Shown piece by piece: positions 1 to 8,254 of a DNA stretch of 64,000 bases. The stretch covers positions 1 through 64,000 of the forward strand of contig NZ_RQXW01000009.1 of the NCBI RefSeq assembly GCF_003957515.1, in the 5' to 3' direction. The position numbers and the translations under genes were made by a program. How positions within the stretch are numbered: the stretch's first letter is position 1; each line of letters starts with the position of its first letter. The notes below the pieces were generated by a model. It ran no database searches, was not told the origin of the DNA, and worked only from the letters and a program-made list of their open reading frames with translations. The DNA is from Amphritea opalescens (GTDB lineage: Bacteria; Pseudomonadota; Gammaproteobacteria; Pseudomonadales; Balneatricaceae).

Positions 1-245
1 TTGGAGAAAAAAGAAGTCAGGTTTAATCTACGGCACAGCATCAAAGTGCTAAGGGTGCTCCCAAACTGACTGACTTCTTTGCAATGGAGATAGCTAATCA
101 TCCATCGCTGAGAGATACAAGGGTGCTTGGTGAGCTTCGCGAACCGCACCGTTGCCAGAATCGTACCAGCGTTAAATCAAAATCCATCGCCTCTAGAAGA
201 GCCTCCCACACAAGACAATACGGCACCCGCAAATTTTTGCGGTGA

Positions 246-1937
246 TCAATTGCTGTCGCGGGTGCCGGATATGGTTCGACTTAGCAGAATAACAGGAATA
301 ATCCCCACCAACACAATCAAAAGTGCCGCCAGCGAGCAGGCTTCCAGCATCTCATCAGAAGCATACTGATACACGTAGGTGGCCAAGGTGTCGTAATTAA
401 AGGGCCGCAAAATCAGGGTGGCGGGTAGCTCCTTCATCGAATCAACAAAGACCACTAGTGCAGCCGTGAGGATGCCGCCTTTGATCAACGGCAGGTGAAC
501 CTTGAGGAGGGTTTGCAGTGGGGAGAGCCCCAGTGAGCGGGATGCCATGTCCATGCTTTCGGTAATCTTATTCAGGCTTGAATCGACCGAGCCTAATGAT
601 ACGGCTAAAAAGCGCACCACGTAGGCAAAGATAACGGCAAAAGCAGTGCCGCTCAGCAGCAAGCCGGTGGAAATGCCAAAAAACTGATCCATCAGGCTGT
701 CGATCGTATTATCAAACGCGGCTAATGGGATGATCACCCCGATCGCTAATACGGCCCCAGGCATTGCGTAACCGAGGCTGGAAAATTGCACCGCTATCTT
801 CAGGCTTTTGTTTTTATGCAGTCGCTTCGAATACGCCAGTAAGAGGGCGATCATAATGGTTAATATGGCTGCGCTGCTCGATAGTATAAAACTGTGACTG
901 GCATAGGTGAAAAACTCGAGAGTCCAGAGTTGATCGATATTGTGCAGTGCATAGCCAGCTAATACCCAGACAGGAATAAAAAAGCCAGTGATGACCGGTA
1001 GGGCGCAGAGTAGAGTTGCACCCCAAGCACGCCAGCCCGATAGACGATAACCGGTGAGCACTTTATAGCGGTCTGGGCTATTAAATTGTCGCTGTTTCGC
1101 CCGAGCGAGGCGCTCTAATGAGATCAGTATGACCACAAACACCATCATCAGGCTGGCGATCTGCGCTGCGCCCCCTAAGTTGCTCATATTTAGCCAGGTA
1201 TCGTAGATACCCGCGCTCATGCTTTTGACAGCAAAGTAATCCACGGTACCAAAATCGTTGAGTGTCTCCATCGAGACGAGGGATAAGCCGACGGCGATGG
1301 CAGGTCGGGCGATGGGCAGCGATACACGGTAGAAACTTTGAAACGGTGTGCAGCCAAGGGTGCGGCTAGCATCATGGATGGTGGTCGATTGTTCTAAAAA
1401 TGATGCCCGTGCTAACAGATAAACATAGGGATACAGCACCATCGATAGCATCAGGATCGCGCCCCCGAGGGTGCGAATATCGGGGAACCAGTAGTCGCGG
1501 GCGGTTTGCCAGCCGAACAGTTCACGCAGCGCTATCTGCAGCGGGCCGGAGTATTCCAGCAGGTCGGTATAGACATAGGCGATAACATAGGCGGGAACAG
1601 CAAAGGGCAGCAGTAGCGCCCACTCGAATAGCCGACGGCCGGGGAAACGACACATGGTGACGAGCCAGGCACCACAAACGCCGGTGGCGACGGACAGTGC
1701 GCCGACGCCGAGCATCAGTGCCAGTGTTGTGGTGATATATACCGGCAGTACTGTGGCGGCGAGGTGAGACCAGATATTTTCGCTGGGAAACAGCGCTAAA
1801 TAGAACACAGAGAGGATCGGCAGCGCCACCATGAGCGCTGCGCCCCAGGTGCCACTGTACCAACCAAACAGGTAGTTCTTCTGCTGAGGCGCTGAAGCGG
1901 GCTGCTGGATTTCTTGGATGGCGTGCTCTGCCTGCAT
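246..1937 (-). CDS. fbpB: Ferric iron ABC transporter permease (FbpB/SfuB type)
   Basis: Inner-membrane permease of a ferric iron uptake ABC transporter. The 563 residues hold many hydrophobic segments and two copies of the binding-protein-dependent permease domain. Each has the EAA-type loop that contacts the ATPase: one around 'ASRTLGCTPFQSFYRVSLP' in the first half, one around 'ASRSLGLSPLQTLLKVHLP' in the second. This fused two-domain form is the usual FbpB/SfuB/HitB architecture. It lies downstream of the iron-binding protein gene on the same strand, separated by an 83-bp gap with a terminator-like hairpin. No ATP-binding subunit gene follows within the window (245 bases remain). The substrate is inferred from the partner protein and the Fur box. 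Confidence 0.9.
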   Translation of the reverse strand: MQAEHAIQEIQQPASAPQQKNYLFGWYSGTWGAALMVALPILSVFYLALFPSENIWSHLAATVLPVYITTTLALMLGVGALSVATGVCGAWLVTMCRFPGRRLFEWALLLPFAVPAYVIAYVYTDLLEYSGPLQIALRELFGWQTARDYWFPDIRTLGGAILMLSMVLYPYVYLLARASFLEQSTTIHDASRTLGCTPFQSFYRVSLPIARPAIAVGLSLVSMETLNDFGTVDYFAVKSMSAGIYDTWLNMSNLGGAAQIASLMMVFVVILISLERLARAKQRQFNSPDRYKVLTGYRLSGWRAWGATLLCALPVITGFFIPVWVLAGYALHNIDQLWTLEFFTYASHSFILSSSAAILTIMIALLLAYSKRLHKNKSLKIAVQFSSLGYAMPGAVLAIGVIIPLAAFDNTIDSLMDQFFGISTGLLLSGTAFAVIFAYVVRFLAVSLGSVDSSLNKITESMDMASRSLGLSPLQTLLKVHLPLIKGGILTAALVVFVDSMKELPATLILRPFNYDTLATYVYQYASDEMLEACSLAALLIVLVGIIPVILLSRTISGTRDSN

Positions 1938-1954
1938 AGCTGTGTCTTCTTAAA

Positions 1955-1985
1955 CAAAAAACGGTAGCGCGCAGACTACCGTTTT
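1955..1985 (-). terminator. Intercistronic hairpin between binding protein and permease genes
   Basis: On the minus strand a 9-bp inverted repeat (AAACGGTAG / CTACCGTTT) is followed directly by a run of T. This is a factor-independent terminator shape, placed between the binding-protein gene and the permease gene. It probably lets most transcripts stop after the abundant periplasmic protein and a fraction read on into the permease. Confidence 0.7.
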
Positions 1986-2020
1986 GATCTTGAATTGTCC
2001 AAATATGTCGTTAGGCGGGT

Positions 2021-3052
2021 TTAGTTATCAAAACCCACTTTGTCGACCATGCGTGCCGCAACGGCACGTAATTCGGCAATATGTTGCAGGCTGACGTCAT
2101 CCTGTTTGAATTCGCCCATGTATTTGTCAATCAGGGCTGAACGCTTGGTGCCTGGACGGATAGGGAACTCAAAGTTCGCTTCAGCATACATCGATTGTGC
2201 TTTAGCTTGGCTGAGGAACTCCATGAGTTGGATCGCCGCTGCTTTGTTCGGTGCATATTTGGTCAGTGCAGCCCCAGAGATACTCATATGTGCGCCGCGA
2301 CCCTCTTGGTTAGGGAATACCAAGTTAACGGAATTAGCCCACTCTTTCTGTTCAGGTTGCTGCTCGTTAGTGAGCATCTTGCCAAAGTAGTAAGAGTTAC
2401 CTAGGGCTAGATCACACACGCCCTCTTTAACAGCTTTTACCTGAGCACGGTCGTTACCTTGTGGTTTGCGGGCAAGGTTGGCCTTTAAACCTTCGAGCCA
2501 CTGTTCTGCTTCGGCTTCACCGTGGTGAATGATCATTGAGCCGATCAGTGACAGGTTATAGGTGTGTTTACCGCTGCGGGTACAGATGCGGCCTTTCCAT
2601 TTAGGATCGGTCAGTTCTTCGTAGGTGGTAATCTCGCCCGGTGCAACGCGGTCTTTAGAGGCGTAGATCAGTCGAGCACGGCTTGTTAGGCCAAACCAGT
2701 GAGCGTTGGGATCACGGTAATGAGCAGGGATATTCTCTTCCAGCACGTCGCTGTGGACTGCTTGGGTTAAACCCTTGGCGACGACATCGTAAAGTGGGCC
2801 AATATCAGAGGTGAGGACGATATCAGCGGGTGAGTTTTTACCTTCGTGCTGTAGGCGCTCAATCAAGCCTTTTTTGGCGAATACTACATTGGTTTTAATG
2901 CCGGTCTCTTCACTAAAGGCGTCTAGCATCGGTTGAATCAGGAATTGCTGGCGGTAAGAGTAGATATTTACTTCATCGGCAGCAGATACATGGGGCGCTG
3001 CGATCGAGAGAGGGAGTGTAAGGAAGGCCAGTTTTTTCAAATGATTTCGCAT
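2021..3052 (-). CDS. fbpA: Fe(3+) ABC transporter substrate-binding protein
   Basis: Periplasmic ferric-binding protein that delivers Fe3+ to the downstream permease. The start is set at the ATG giving MRNHLKKLAFLTLPLS, because a signal peptide begins here (n-region RNHLKK, hydrophobic core, cleavage near HVSAADE); a longer reading adds 14 unlikely residues. The mature protein opens with the typical 'VNIYSYRQQFLIQPML'. Near the C-terminal third lies 'LGNSYYFGKM', which contains the paired tyrosines that bind iron in the FutA/FbpA family. About 343 residues is normal for the family. A Fur-box-like site lies roughly 110 bp upstream, so iron repression is likely. Confidence 0.92.
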   Translation of the reverse strand: MRNHLKKLAFLTLPLSIAAPHVSAADEVNIYSYRQQFLIQPMLDAFSEETGIKTNVVFAKKGLIERLQHEGKNSPADIVLTSDIGPLYDVVAKGLTQAVHSDVLEENIPAHYRDPNAHWFGLTSRARLIYASKDRVAPGEITTYEELTDPKWKGRICTRSGKHTYNLSLIGSMIIHHGEAEAEQWLEGLKANLARKPQGNDRAQVKAVKEGVCDLALGNSYYFGKMLTNEQQPEQKEWANSVNLVFPNQEGRGAHMSISGAALTKYAPNKAAAIQLMEFLSQAKAQSMYAEANFEFPIRPGTKRSALIDKYMGEFKQDDVSLQHIAELRAVAARMVDKVGFDN

Positions 3053-3159
3053 GATTGGGGTACCTGATCTGTGGGACGCTATATAACGCCGCAAGAGATG
3101 ACTAATCTGTAATATTGGTAATGGGAACTATTCTTATTTAAAAGAGGCTTAATGTCAAT

Positions 3160-3178
3160 GGTAATGCGTATGATTCTC
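3160..3178 (-). promoter_or_regulatory. Fur box
   Basis: The minus strand reads GAGAATCATACGCATTACC. By eye it matches about 14 of 19 positions of the Fur consensus GATAATGATAATCATTATC and is itself an imperfect palindrome. It lies about 110 bp upstream of the ferric-binding protein start, where a promoter is expected. Confidence 0.7.
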
Positions 3179-3301
3179 AATTAAATTAAGCGCGGTGTTC
3201 TATCGTTGCCGGTTTTAAGGGTACTGAGTGTTAAATCGCTGCCCTTTAGTATTAGAAGGCAGCGTCGAAAAGGGCTAGTGAAGCATAGTTAAGCCACGGT
3301 G

Positions 3302-4015
3302 CTAAACGGGAAAGAGCCGCGATAATAGCACCGGCACGGCGTTTTCTACCCGTAAAATTCTAGGGCCGATATGAATCGCTGCAAAGCCTGCATCTTGTAG
3401 TTTTTCGACTTCATAGGGGATAAAGCCTCCTTCAGGGCCGACGGCGAGGGTGGTGTTAATATCCTCTGCTGGCGGACAGATAGCGGCGTTATAGGGGTGG
3501 GCTACCAGTGCGCGACTGTCTTTGATGAGGGCGGGGAGCTCATCTTCAACAAAGGGCTTAAAGCGTTTGCGTAAGTGTACCTCTGGCAGTTGTGTGTCAC
3601 CGGCCTGTTCTAATCCTAGATAGAGCTGCTCATTGACGCTGTGTTCTTGTAATACCGGCGTTGACCAATAACTCTTATCAACCTTGTATGAGTTGATTAG
3701 ATAGATCTGTTTCACTCCCATACTCGTGACGGTTTGCAGGGTGCGCTTGAGCATTTTTGGCCGGGGGAGCGCGAGTATCAAGGTGAGTGGTAGTGGCGCG
3801 GGTGGTTGCTTATCTAATGTAACCTGTAAGGTAATCGATTGATCGCTAAGTTGAGTGACCGTGCCTTGGCCAATCTCTCCATCCAACAAGCCTACTTTTA
3901 ACTGTTGCGCCTGCACCGGTTGATAAAACTGTTTGATATGGTGGAAGCGGCGGTCATTAATAACAACGGTGTCGGCGGCGATAAAATCACTTTTAAACAG
4001 CAGAATCAGATTCAT
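3302..4015 (-). CDS. rsmE: 16S rRNA (uracil-1498-N3)-methyltransferase, RsmE family
   Basis: SPOUT-class RNA methyltransferase expected to methylate U1498 of 16S rRNA using SAM. The C-terminal half has the knot motifs GPEGGF and IGPRILRVENA. The N-terminal part (FHHIKQFYQPVQAQQLKV) fits the RsmE PUA-like domain. The start is placed at the ATG giving MNLILLFKSDF, with GGGA just upstream; an in-frame TTG 21 bases earlier is less likely. The sequence is rather divergent from E. coli RsmE, so it may be a second paralogue. It is followed on the same strand by nothing closely linked. Confidence 0.82.
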   Translation of the reverse strand: MNLILLFKSDFIAADTVVINDRRFHHIKQFYQPVQAQQLKVGLLDGEIGQGTVTQLSDQSITLQVTLDKQPPAPLPLTLILALPRPKMLKRTLQTVTSMGVKQIYLINSYKVDKSYWSTPVLQEHSVNEQLYLGLEQAGDTQLPEVHLRKRFKPFVEDELPALIKDSRALVAHPYNAAICPPAEDINTTLAVGPEGGFIPYEVEKLQDAGFAAIHIGPRILRVENAVPVLLSRLFPV

Positions 4016-4074
4016 GTTATCCCAATGTAGCGTCAATTTAGGCTCGCCATTCTAAAGCAGCCTATTTAAGTTAT

Positions 4075-4974
4075 CTATCTTGCTGTGGGTTGTTGCGACA
4101 TATAGTCGATCAGGCCATCGGCAAAGGCTTTGACCTTGGCTGAGAGGTGCTGCCGATGCGGGTAGATAATATTGAGTGGTATCTGTGTCTGGCAGGTGTT
4201 GACTAATACGGGGACCAGTTCGCCAGTCTGTAACATTGTGCTGATGGCAAAGTCTGGACAATAGGCCATGACGGTGCCGCTGCGGGCCATATTAGCGGCG
4301 GCGAGGGCGCTGTTCACACGGACAACAAATGTGGGGCGGACCTCAACCAAGCCTTGCTCTGTTTGAAAACTCCAGCTGGCACCTGCTCGGTGATTACTGT
4401 CATAAACACAGGGGAGTTGATTCAGTTGTTCTAAGCTATCCGGCACACCGTATCGCTTGAGATAATCGGGGCTGGCACAGAGCATCATTTTTAGTGACCC
4501 AGCGGAACGGGTGATCAGGTTAGAATCTTCCATTTGACCAATACGGATGCCCACATCAAAGCCTTCAGCAATAAGATCGGTAAAGCGATCACTCAACACT
4601 AACTCGATGTTTAAGTTGGGGTTTGCTGCCATGATTTGAGCAATATAGGGCATCAGCACCAGCTCACCGAAGGTGGTGGGGGCGGCAACCCGTAAGCGAC
4701 CCACTAAGGTGCGGTGTTGGTGCTGCAGTTCAGCCTCTAGCGTGGCGATATCATCGATTATTTTCTTCGCTTGTTCATAGTAACTCTGACCTTCGGCGGT
4801 GAGTTTCATGCTGCGGGTCGAGCGGGTAATCAGTCGGACTGTCAGCCATTCCTCTAATTGCGACACATGAGTGCTCAGCAATGCCTTCGTTTTACCCAGT
4901 TGCCGTGCAGCAGCGGTAAAACTGCCTTGTTCTGCGACAGAGATGAAGGAGGTCATGAGGTTGAGCTTATCCAT
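4075..4974 (-). CDS. LysR-family transcriptional regulator
   Basis: A 299-residue LysR regulator. Residues 1-60 form the winged helix-turn-helix (MDKLNLMTSFISVAEQGSFT start, 'RQLGKTKALLSTHVSQLEEW'); the rest is the inducer-binding domain with the usual 'LRVAAPTTFGELVLMPYI' opening. It is divergent from doxX, with a 112-bp shared intergenic region. The triplet LysR / DoxX / DODA dioxygenase is a familiar arrangement in proteobacteria, so it probably controls those two genes. The inducer cannot be told from sequence. Confidence 0.93.
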   Translation of the reverse strand: MDKLNLMTSFISVAEQGSFTAAARQLGKTKALLSTHVSQLEEWLTVRLITRSTRSMKLTAEGQSYYEQAKKIIDDIATLEAELQHQHRTLVGRLRVAAPTTFGELVLMPYIAQIMAANPNLNIELVLSDRFTDLIAEGFDVGIRIGQMEDSNLITRSAGSLKMMLCASPDYLKRYGVPDSLEQLNQLPCVYDSNHRAGASWSFQTEQGLVEVRPTFVVRVNSALAAANMARSGTVMAYCPDFAISTMLQTGELVPVLVNTCQTQIPLNIIYPHRQHLSAKVKAFADGLIDYMSQQPTAR

Positions 4975-5086
4975 ATTGTTAAATATATCCGAACAATGTT
5001 TATATAAAATGGATTATTGTTTATTTTTTGTCTTTGGTCAAAAATCATCGCATCTAAACAACACCGATTTGATTAAGGAACAGAAA

Positions 5087-5512
5087 ATGAATACACAACA
5101 GGAATATGCAACGACACTGTTACGCATCACACTGGGGGCGATGTATCTAGCCCATGGTTTACTCAAGCTGCTGGTGTTTACACCAGATGGAACCGCGGGT
5201 TACTTTGCCTCATTAGGGGTGCCTGCTTTTATGGGGCCGCTGACCATGGCGATTGAAATTGCCGGTGGCACCGCATTGGTGTTAGGTGTTTATGCTCGCT
5301 GGGTAGCGTTGGCCTTGGTGCCGGTTTTGCTTGGTTCGATTGTCCTGGTACACGGAGCCAATGGTTGGGGCTTTGGTAATACAGGTGGTGGTTGGGAATA
5401 TCCTGCGTTTCTGATCGTCGCATCCTTAGTGCAAGGCTTGTTAGGCAATGGTCGTTGGGTGTTGTGGGCGGAAAACCGCAAGATTGATCGGTCGTTGAAG
5501 CCCGCGGTTTAA
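5087..5512 (+). CDS. DoxX family membrane protein
   Basis: Small integral membrane protein of 141 residues with four hydrophobic segments. It carries the DoxX signature 'YLAHGLLKLLVFTPDG' followed by 'GPLTMAIEIAGGTALVLGVY'. The start is the ATG at MNTQQEYATTLL, which has an AAGGA ribosome site 8 bases upstream; the longer open frame upstream overlaps the divergent LysR gene and is discarded. DoxX proteins act in quinone or thiol redox processes, but the role of this one is unknown. It is likely co-transcribed with the dioxygenase 143 bp downstream and regulated by the divergent LysR. Confidence 0.88.
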   Translation: MNTQQEYATTLLRITLGAMYLAHGLLKLLVFTPDGTAGYFASLGVPAFMGPLTMAIEIAGGTALVLGVYARWVALALVPVLLGSIVLVHGANGWGFGNTGGGWEYPAFLIVASLVQGLLGNGRWVLWAENRKIDRSLKPAV

Positions 5513-5655
5513 ATGCAGCCGCGAGAGGCTGTTAGCCAAAACAGGTGAATGGGTCATATTAAAGCAAGCTATATATGCGATTAAGAGGCTAAGCCTAAAT
5601 GGTTTGCCGCCCGCTGCCCTAGGTTCAGCGGGTATCGTTATTTTCAGGATAATTC

Positions 5656-6444
5656 ATGATGACAGTAGAAAAAGCACCGGTGATGTTTATTAGCCACGGT
5701 TCGCCCATGTGGGCCCTCGAATCGGGAGAGGCGGGCGATCATTTGATGCAGCTCACGCCTGAATTTGAACGATTCGCGGGCGTTGTGATTATCTCACCCC
5801 ACTGGATGACGCGAGAGGCGGAAGTCACATCAGCGTTACAGCCTGAGACCATCCATGATTTTGGCGGTTTTCCCGAAGCGCTGTATCAGTTGCAATATCC
5901 TGCACGGGGTAGTGCGGAGATAGCGGGGCAAGTGGTTCGCTGCCTGAACGATGCAAATATCAAGGTATCGCTGAATGCTCAACGTGGGTTGGATCACGGT
6001 GCTTGGGTGCCGTTACGTTTTCTGCTGCCAAAGGCGAATATTCCAGTGGTGCAATTATCACTGCCGGTGAGCTTGTCGCCAGCACAGTTAGTTGAGCTGG
6101 GTGAATCACTGGCATCGTTGCGGGCGCAAAATATCGCCGTGATTGCCTCGGGCAGTCTTACCCACAACCTGCGTGATATGGTGCGTGACGACCATGCGGT
6201 ACCGGCTGGGTATGTCGAGCGGTTTCAGGCATGGGCACGCGATAAGGTGCAGCAGCGAGATATTCCCGCGTTATGCCAGCCGCATCTTGAAACCGAGACC
6301 TTTGCGCAGGCACACCCCTCGGCGGACCATTATCTGCCATTACTGATCGCCATGGGCGCCAGTCATCCGGCTGATCACCTTACCGTGCTGCAAAGCCCTA
6401 TTCAGTACGGTGCACTATCGATGGAATCTTATCTCTGGCGGTAA
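5656..6444 (+). CDS. DODA-type extradiol aromatic ring-opening dioxygenase (YgiD/LigB family)
   Basis: A non-haem metal dioxygenase of the LigB/4,5-DOPA dioxygenase superfamily. Visible motifs are SHGSPMWAL near the N-terminus, ISPHWMT near residue 50, the HDFGGFPEALYQLQYPA block, GLDHGAWVPLRFL around 115, and SGSLTHNL; the histidines are the expected metal ligands. The C-terminus SMESYLWR is typical. Length is 262 residues, or 261 if the second ATG is used; AGGA lies 5 to 8 bases upstream. Its substrate is unknown. It is not part of the downstream meta operon, since a terminator separates them. Confidence 0.88.
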   Translation: MMTVEKAPVMFISHGSPMWALESGEAGDHLMQLTPEFERFAGVVIISPHWMTREAEVTSALQPETIHDFGGFPEALYQLQYPARGSAEIAGQVVRCLNDANIKVSLNAQRGLDHGAWVPLRFLLPKANIPVVQLSLPVSLSPAQLVELGESLASLRAQNIAVIASGSLTHNLRDMVRDDHAVPAGYVERFQAWARDKVQQRDIPALCQPHLETETFAQAHPSADHYLPLLIAMGASHPADHLTVLQSPIQYGALSMESYLWR

Positions 6445-6479
6445 TGCTACCGGATCTGCCTCACTCTCACTTTCTAAGC

Positions 6480-6505
6480 AGCCTGACATTGATCAGGCTT
6501 TTTTG
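6480..6505 (+). terminator. Rho-independent terminator after the dioxygenase gene
   Basis: GCCTGA and TCAGGC form a 6-bp stem with a six-base loop, followed by TTTTTT. It lies 36 bases after the dioxygenase stop codon. Confidence 0.75.
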
Positions 6506-6691
6506 CGTCTTTTTTGTCGTGGTTAATTTAGATGCTTCGTTTAGACGCTTAATTTAAAGGCTTAATTAAAAGGTATGAGTTAAAAGCTGAGATTGATGGC
6601 TGAGTGGCGGGCATATTTCAAATACTGTCCTATAGTGACGGAGTCCTGTTGTCGGTTTACTGATCAGAGTGATCGATTGCGTCGATGCTCA

Positions 6692-6741
6692 ATTGATTAA
6701 ATGATCACTTGGCTCGGCTTAAATTAATCATTTGATCACTT
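6692..6741. promoter_or_regulatory. Paired operator-like direct repeats before the meta operon
   Basis: Two 19-bp sequences, attgattaaatgatcactt (6692-6710) and attaatcatttgatcactt (6723-6741), agree at 15 of 19 positions and start 31 bp apart, about three helical turns. Both carry the core TGATCACTT. A related TGATCAGAGTGATC lies at 6661-6674. They sit about 145 bp upstream of the ferredoxin start, in a 440-bp gap with no gene. A regulator binding cooperatively to one DNA face is the natural reading; its identity is unknown. Confidence 0.5.
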
Positions 6742-6885
6742 TTCTTGAGAGGTGAATCTTTATTTTAATCTGATTTTTTATTGAAAGTGTTTATAAAACA
6801 ATAAGTTAATTTTGTTTCAGAGATAGTGGCTCAGTGTTTGCTTATTCATTAGGGCAATCATCGAGTGTTAAGTGTGGAGTCTCTT

Positions 6886-7224
6886 ATGCCCGATTCGCTG
6901 ATACATCAGATCAAGGTGGTTAATCGTCAGCTGAGCTTTAGCTGCAGTGAAGATCAGGCCTTACTGATGGGAATGGAGCGATGCAACGCTGGTGCGATTA
7001 ATGTGGGTTGCCGGGGTGGCGGTTGCGGTGTCTGTAAAATTCGTATTCTCAGTGGAGAGTATGAAGTGAAACGGATGAGTCAGGTTCACTGTTCAGCGGA
7101 TCAGTTGCAGCAAGGTTTTGCCCTTGCCTGCCGAGTGTTTCCGAGATCTGACCTTGAGATTGAATCTGATCACTGTGATGCCGTCTTGATACCTGGTGAT
7201 AAACCGGCTGAGCAAAACGAATGA
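6886..7224 (+). CDS. dmpQ: 2Fe-2S ferredoxin of the catechol dioxygenase type (XylT/DmpQ)
   Basis: Plant-type [2Fe-2S] ferredoxin, 112 residues. The cluster cysteines are in VGCRGGGCGVCKI and the distal ALACRV. XylT/DmpQ ferredoxins re-reduce the active-site iron of catechol 2,3-dioxygenase after oxidative inactivation, and here the gene is directly upstream of that enzyme. The ATG at MPDSLIHQIKVV is chosen because GGAG lies 6 bases upstream; a GTG seven codons earlier is the alternative. It is the first gene of the meta-cleavage operon. Confidence 0.88.
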   Translation: MPDSLIHQIKVVNRQLSFSCSEDQALLMGMERCNAGAINVGCRGGGCGVCKIRILSGEYEVKRMSQVHCSADQLQQGFALACRVFPRSDLEIESDHCDAVLIPGDKPAEQNE

Positions 7225-7263
7225 ACATAATAAATACTAATAACAGTAAGTGCAGAGGTTAAT

Positions 7264-8187
7264 ATGAGAAATGGCGTTATGCGTCCCGGTCATGTGCAGA
7301 TACGGGTTTTAGATATGGAAGAAGCACTGGAACATTATCGTGATCTGATGGGCTTAATCGAAGTTGAGCGCGATAATCAGGGGCGTGTTTACCTGAAAGC
7401 CTGGACTGAGGTCGATAAGTTTTCCGTTGTGCTACGCGAAGCCGATAAGCCTGGTATGGATCATATGGCTTTTAAAGTGCTGAATAATGAAGTGCTGGAA
7501 CAATTGGAAGCAGAGCTGGTGGCCTATGGGTGTGAAGTAGAACAGATTCCCGAAGGCGAGCTGAGTGGCTGTGGTCGTCGTGTGCGTTTTGTCGCGCCAA
7601 CCGGGCATAACTTTGATCTGTTTGCTGAGAAAGAGCAAACCGGTAAATGGGGTATCTCTAGCGTTAACCCAGAAGCCTGGCCGCGAGGCTTGAAAGGGAT
7701 GAAAGCGAGCCGCTTCGATCATTGCTTGCTGTATGGGCCGAACATTGAAGAAACCTATGTGCTGTTCCGTGATGTGCTGGGCTTTGAACTGGCCGAACAG
7801 GTAGTCGACCCTGAAGGTGGCCGGGTGGCGGTTTTCTTGACCGTCGGCATGAAAGCTCATGATGTGGCGTTTATCGATTGTCCTGAACCGAATAAATTCC
7901 ATCACGCATCCTTCTTCCTCGAAACTTGGGAAGCCGTATTGCGTGCCGCAGATTTGATCTCCATGACCAATACGTCTATCGATATTGGCCCAACCCGTCA
8001 CGGCTTGACTCACGGCCAGACCATTTATTTCTTTGATCCATCGGGTAACCGTAACGAGGTTTTCTGTGGTGGTGATTATCACTATCCCGATCACGAACCG
8101 ATCACTTGGAAAGCTGAAGATCTAGGTAAGGCGATTTTCTACCATGACCGTGTACTGAATGAACGCTTCCTAAGCGTGCTTACCTGA
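7264..8187 (+). CDS. dmpB: Catechol 2,3-dioxygenase
   Basis: Extradiol (meta) cleavage of catechol to 2-hydroxymuconate semialdehyde, EC 1.13.11.2. It is a two-domain vicinal-oxygen-chelate protein of 307 residues, the same length as XylE. The Fe(II) ligands fall exactly where they do in XylE: His153 (in RFDHCLL), His214 (in KFHHASF) and Glu265 (in GNRNEVF). The C-terminal extradiol signature around '[19 protein letters not shown]' is intact. It lies 39 bp after the reactivating ferredoxin and 67 bp before the semialdehyde dehydrogenase. Confidence 0.97.
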   Translation: MRNGVMRPGHVQIRVLDMEEALEHYRDLMGLIEVERDNQGRVYLKAWTEVDKFSVVLREADKPGMDHMAFKVLNNEVLEQLEAELVAYGCEVEQIPEGELSGCGRRVRFVAPTGHNFDLFAEKEQTGKWGISSVNPEAWPRGLKGMKASRFDHCLLYGPNIEETYVLFRDVLGFELAEQVVDPEGGRVAVFLTVGMKAHDVAFIDCPEPNKFHHASFFLETWEAVLRAADLISMTNTSIDIGPTRHGLTHGQTIYFFDPSGNRNEVFCGGDYHYPDHEPITWKAEDLGKAIFYHDRVLNERFLSVLT

Positions 8188-8254
8188 TTTGATGCGCTGC
8201 CCTAGGTTGGGCAGCTGATTACTTGACCATTGTTATTTTCACCGAGGCTTGAGA

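Noticed and set aside
127-369. 80-residue plus-strand open frame at the left edge
   Set aside because: It overlaps the 3' end of the ferric iron permease gene on the other strand, has no ribosome site, and has no recognisable composition.
7432-8094. 220-codon minus-strand frame opposite catechol 2,3-dioxygenase
   Set aside because: The plus-strand gene has exact active-site residues; the opposite frame has no recognisable motif and lies wholly within it.
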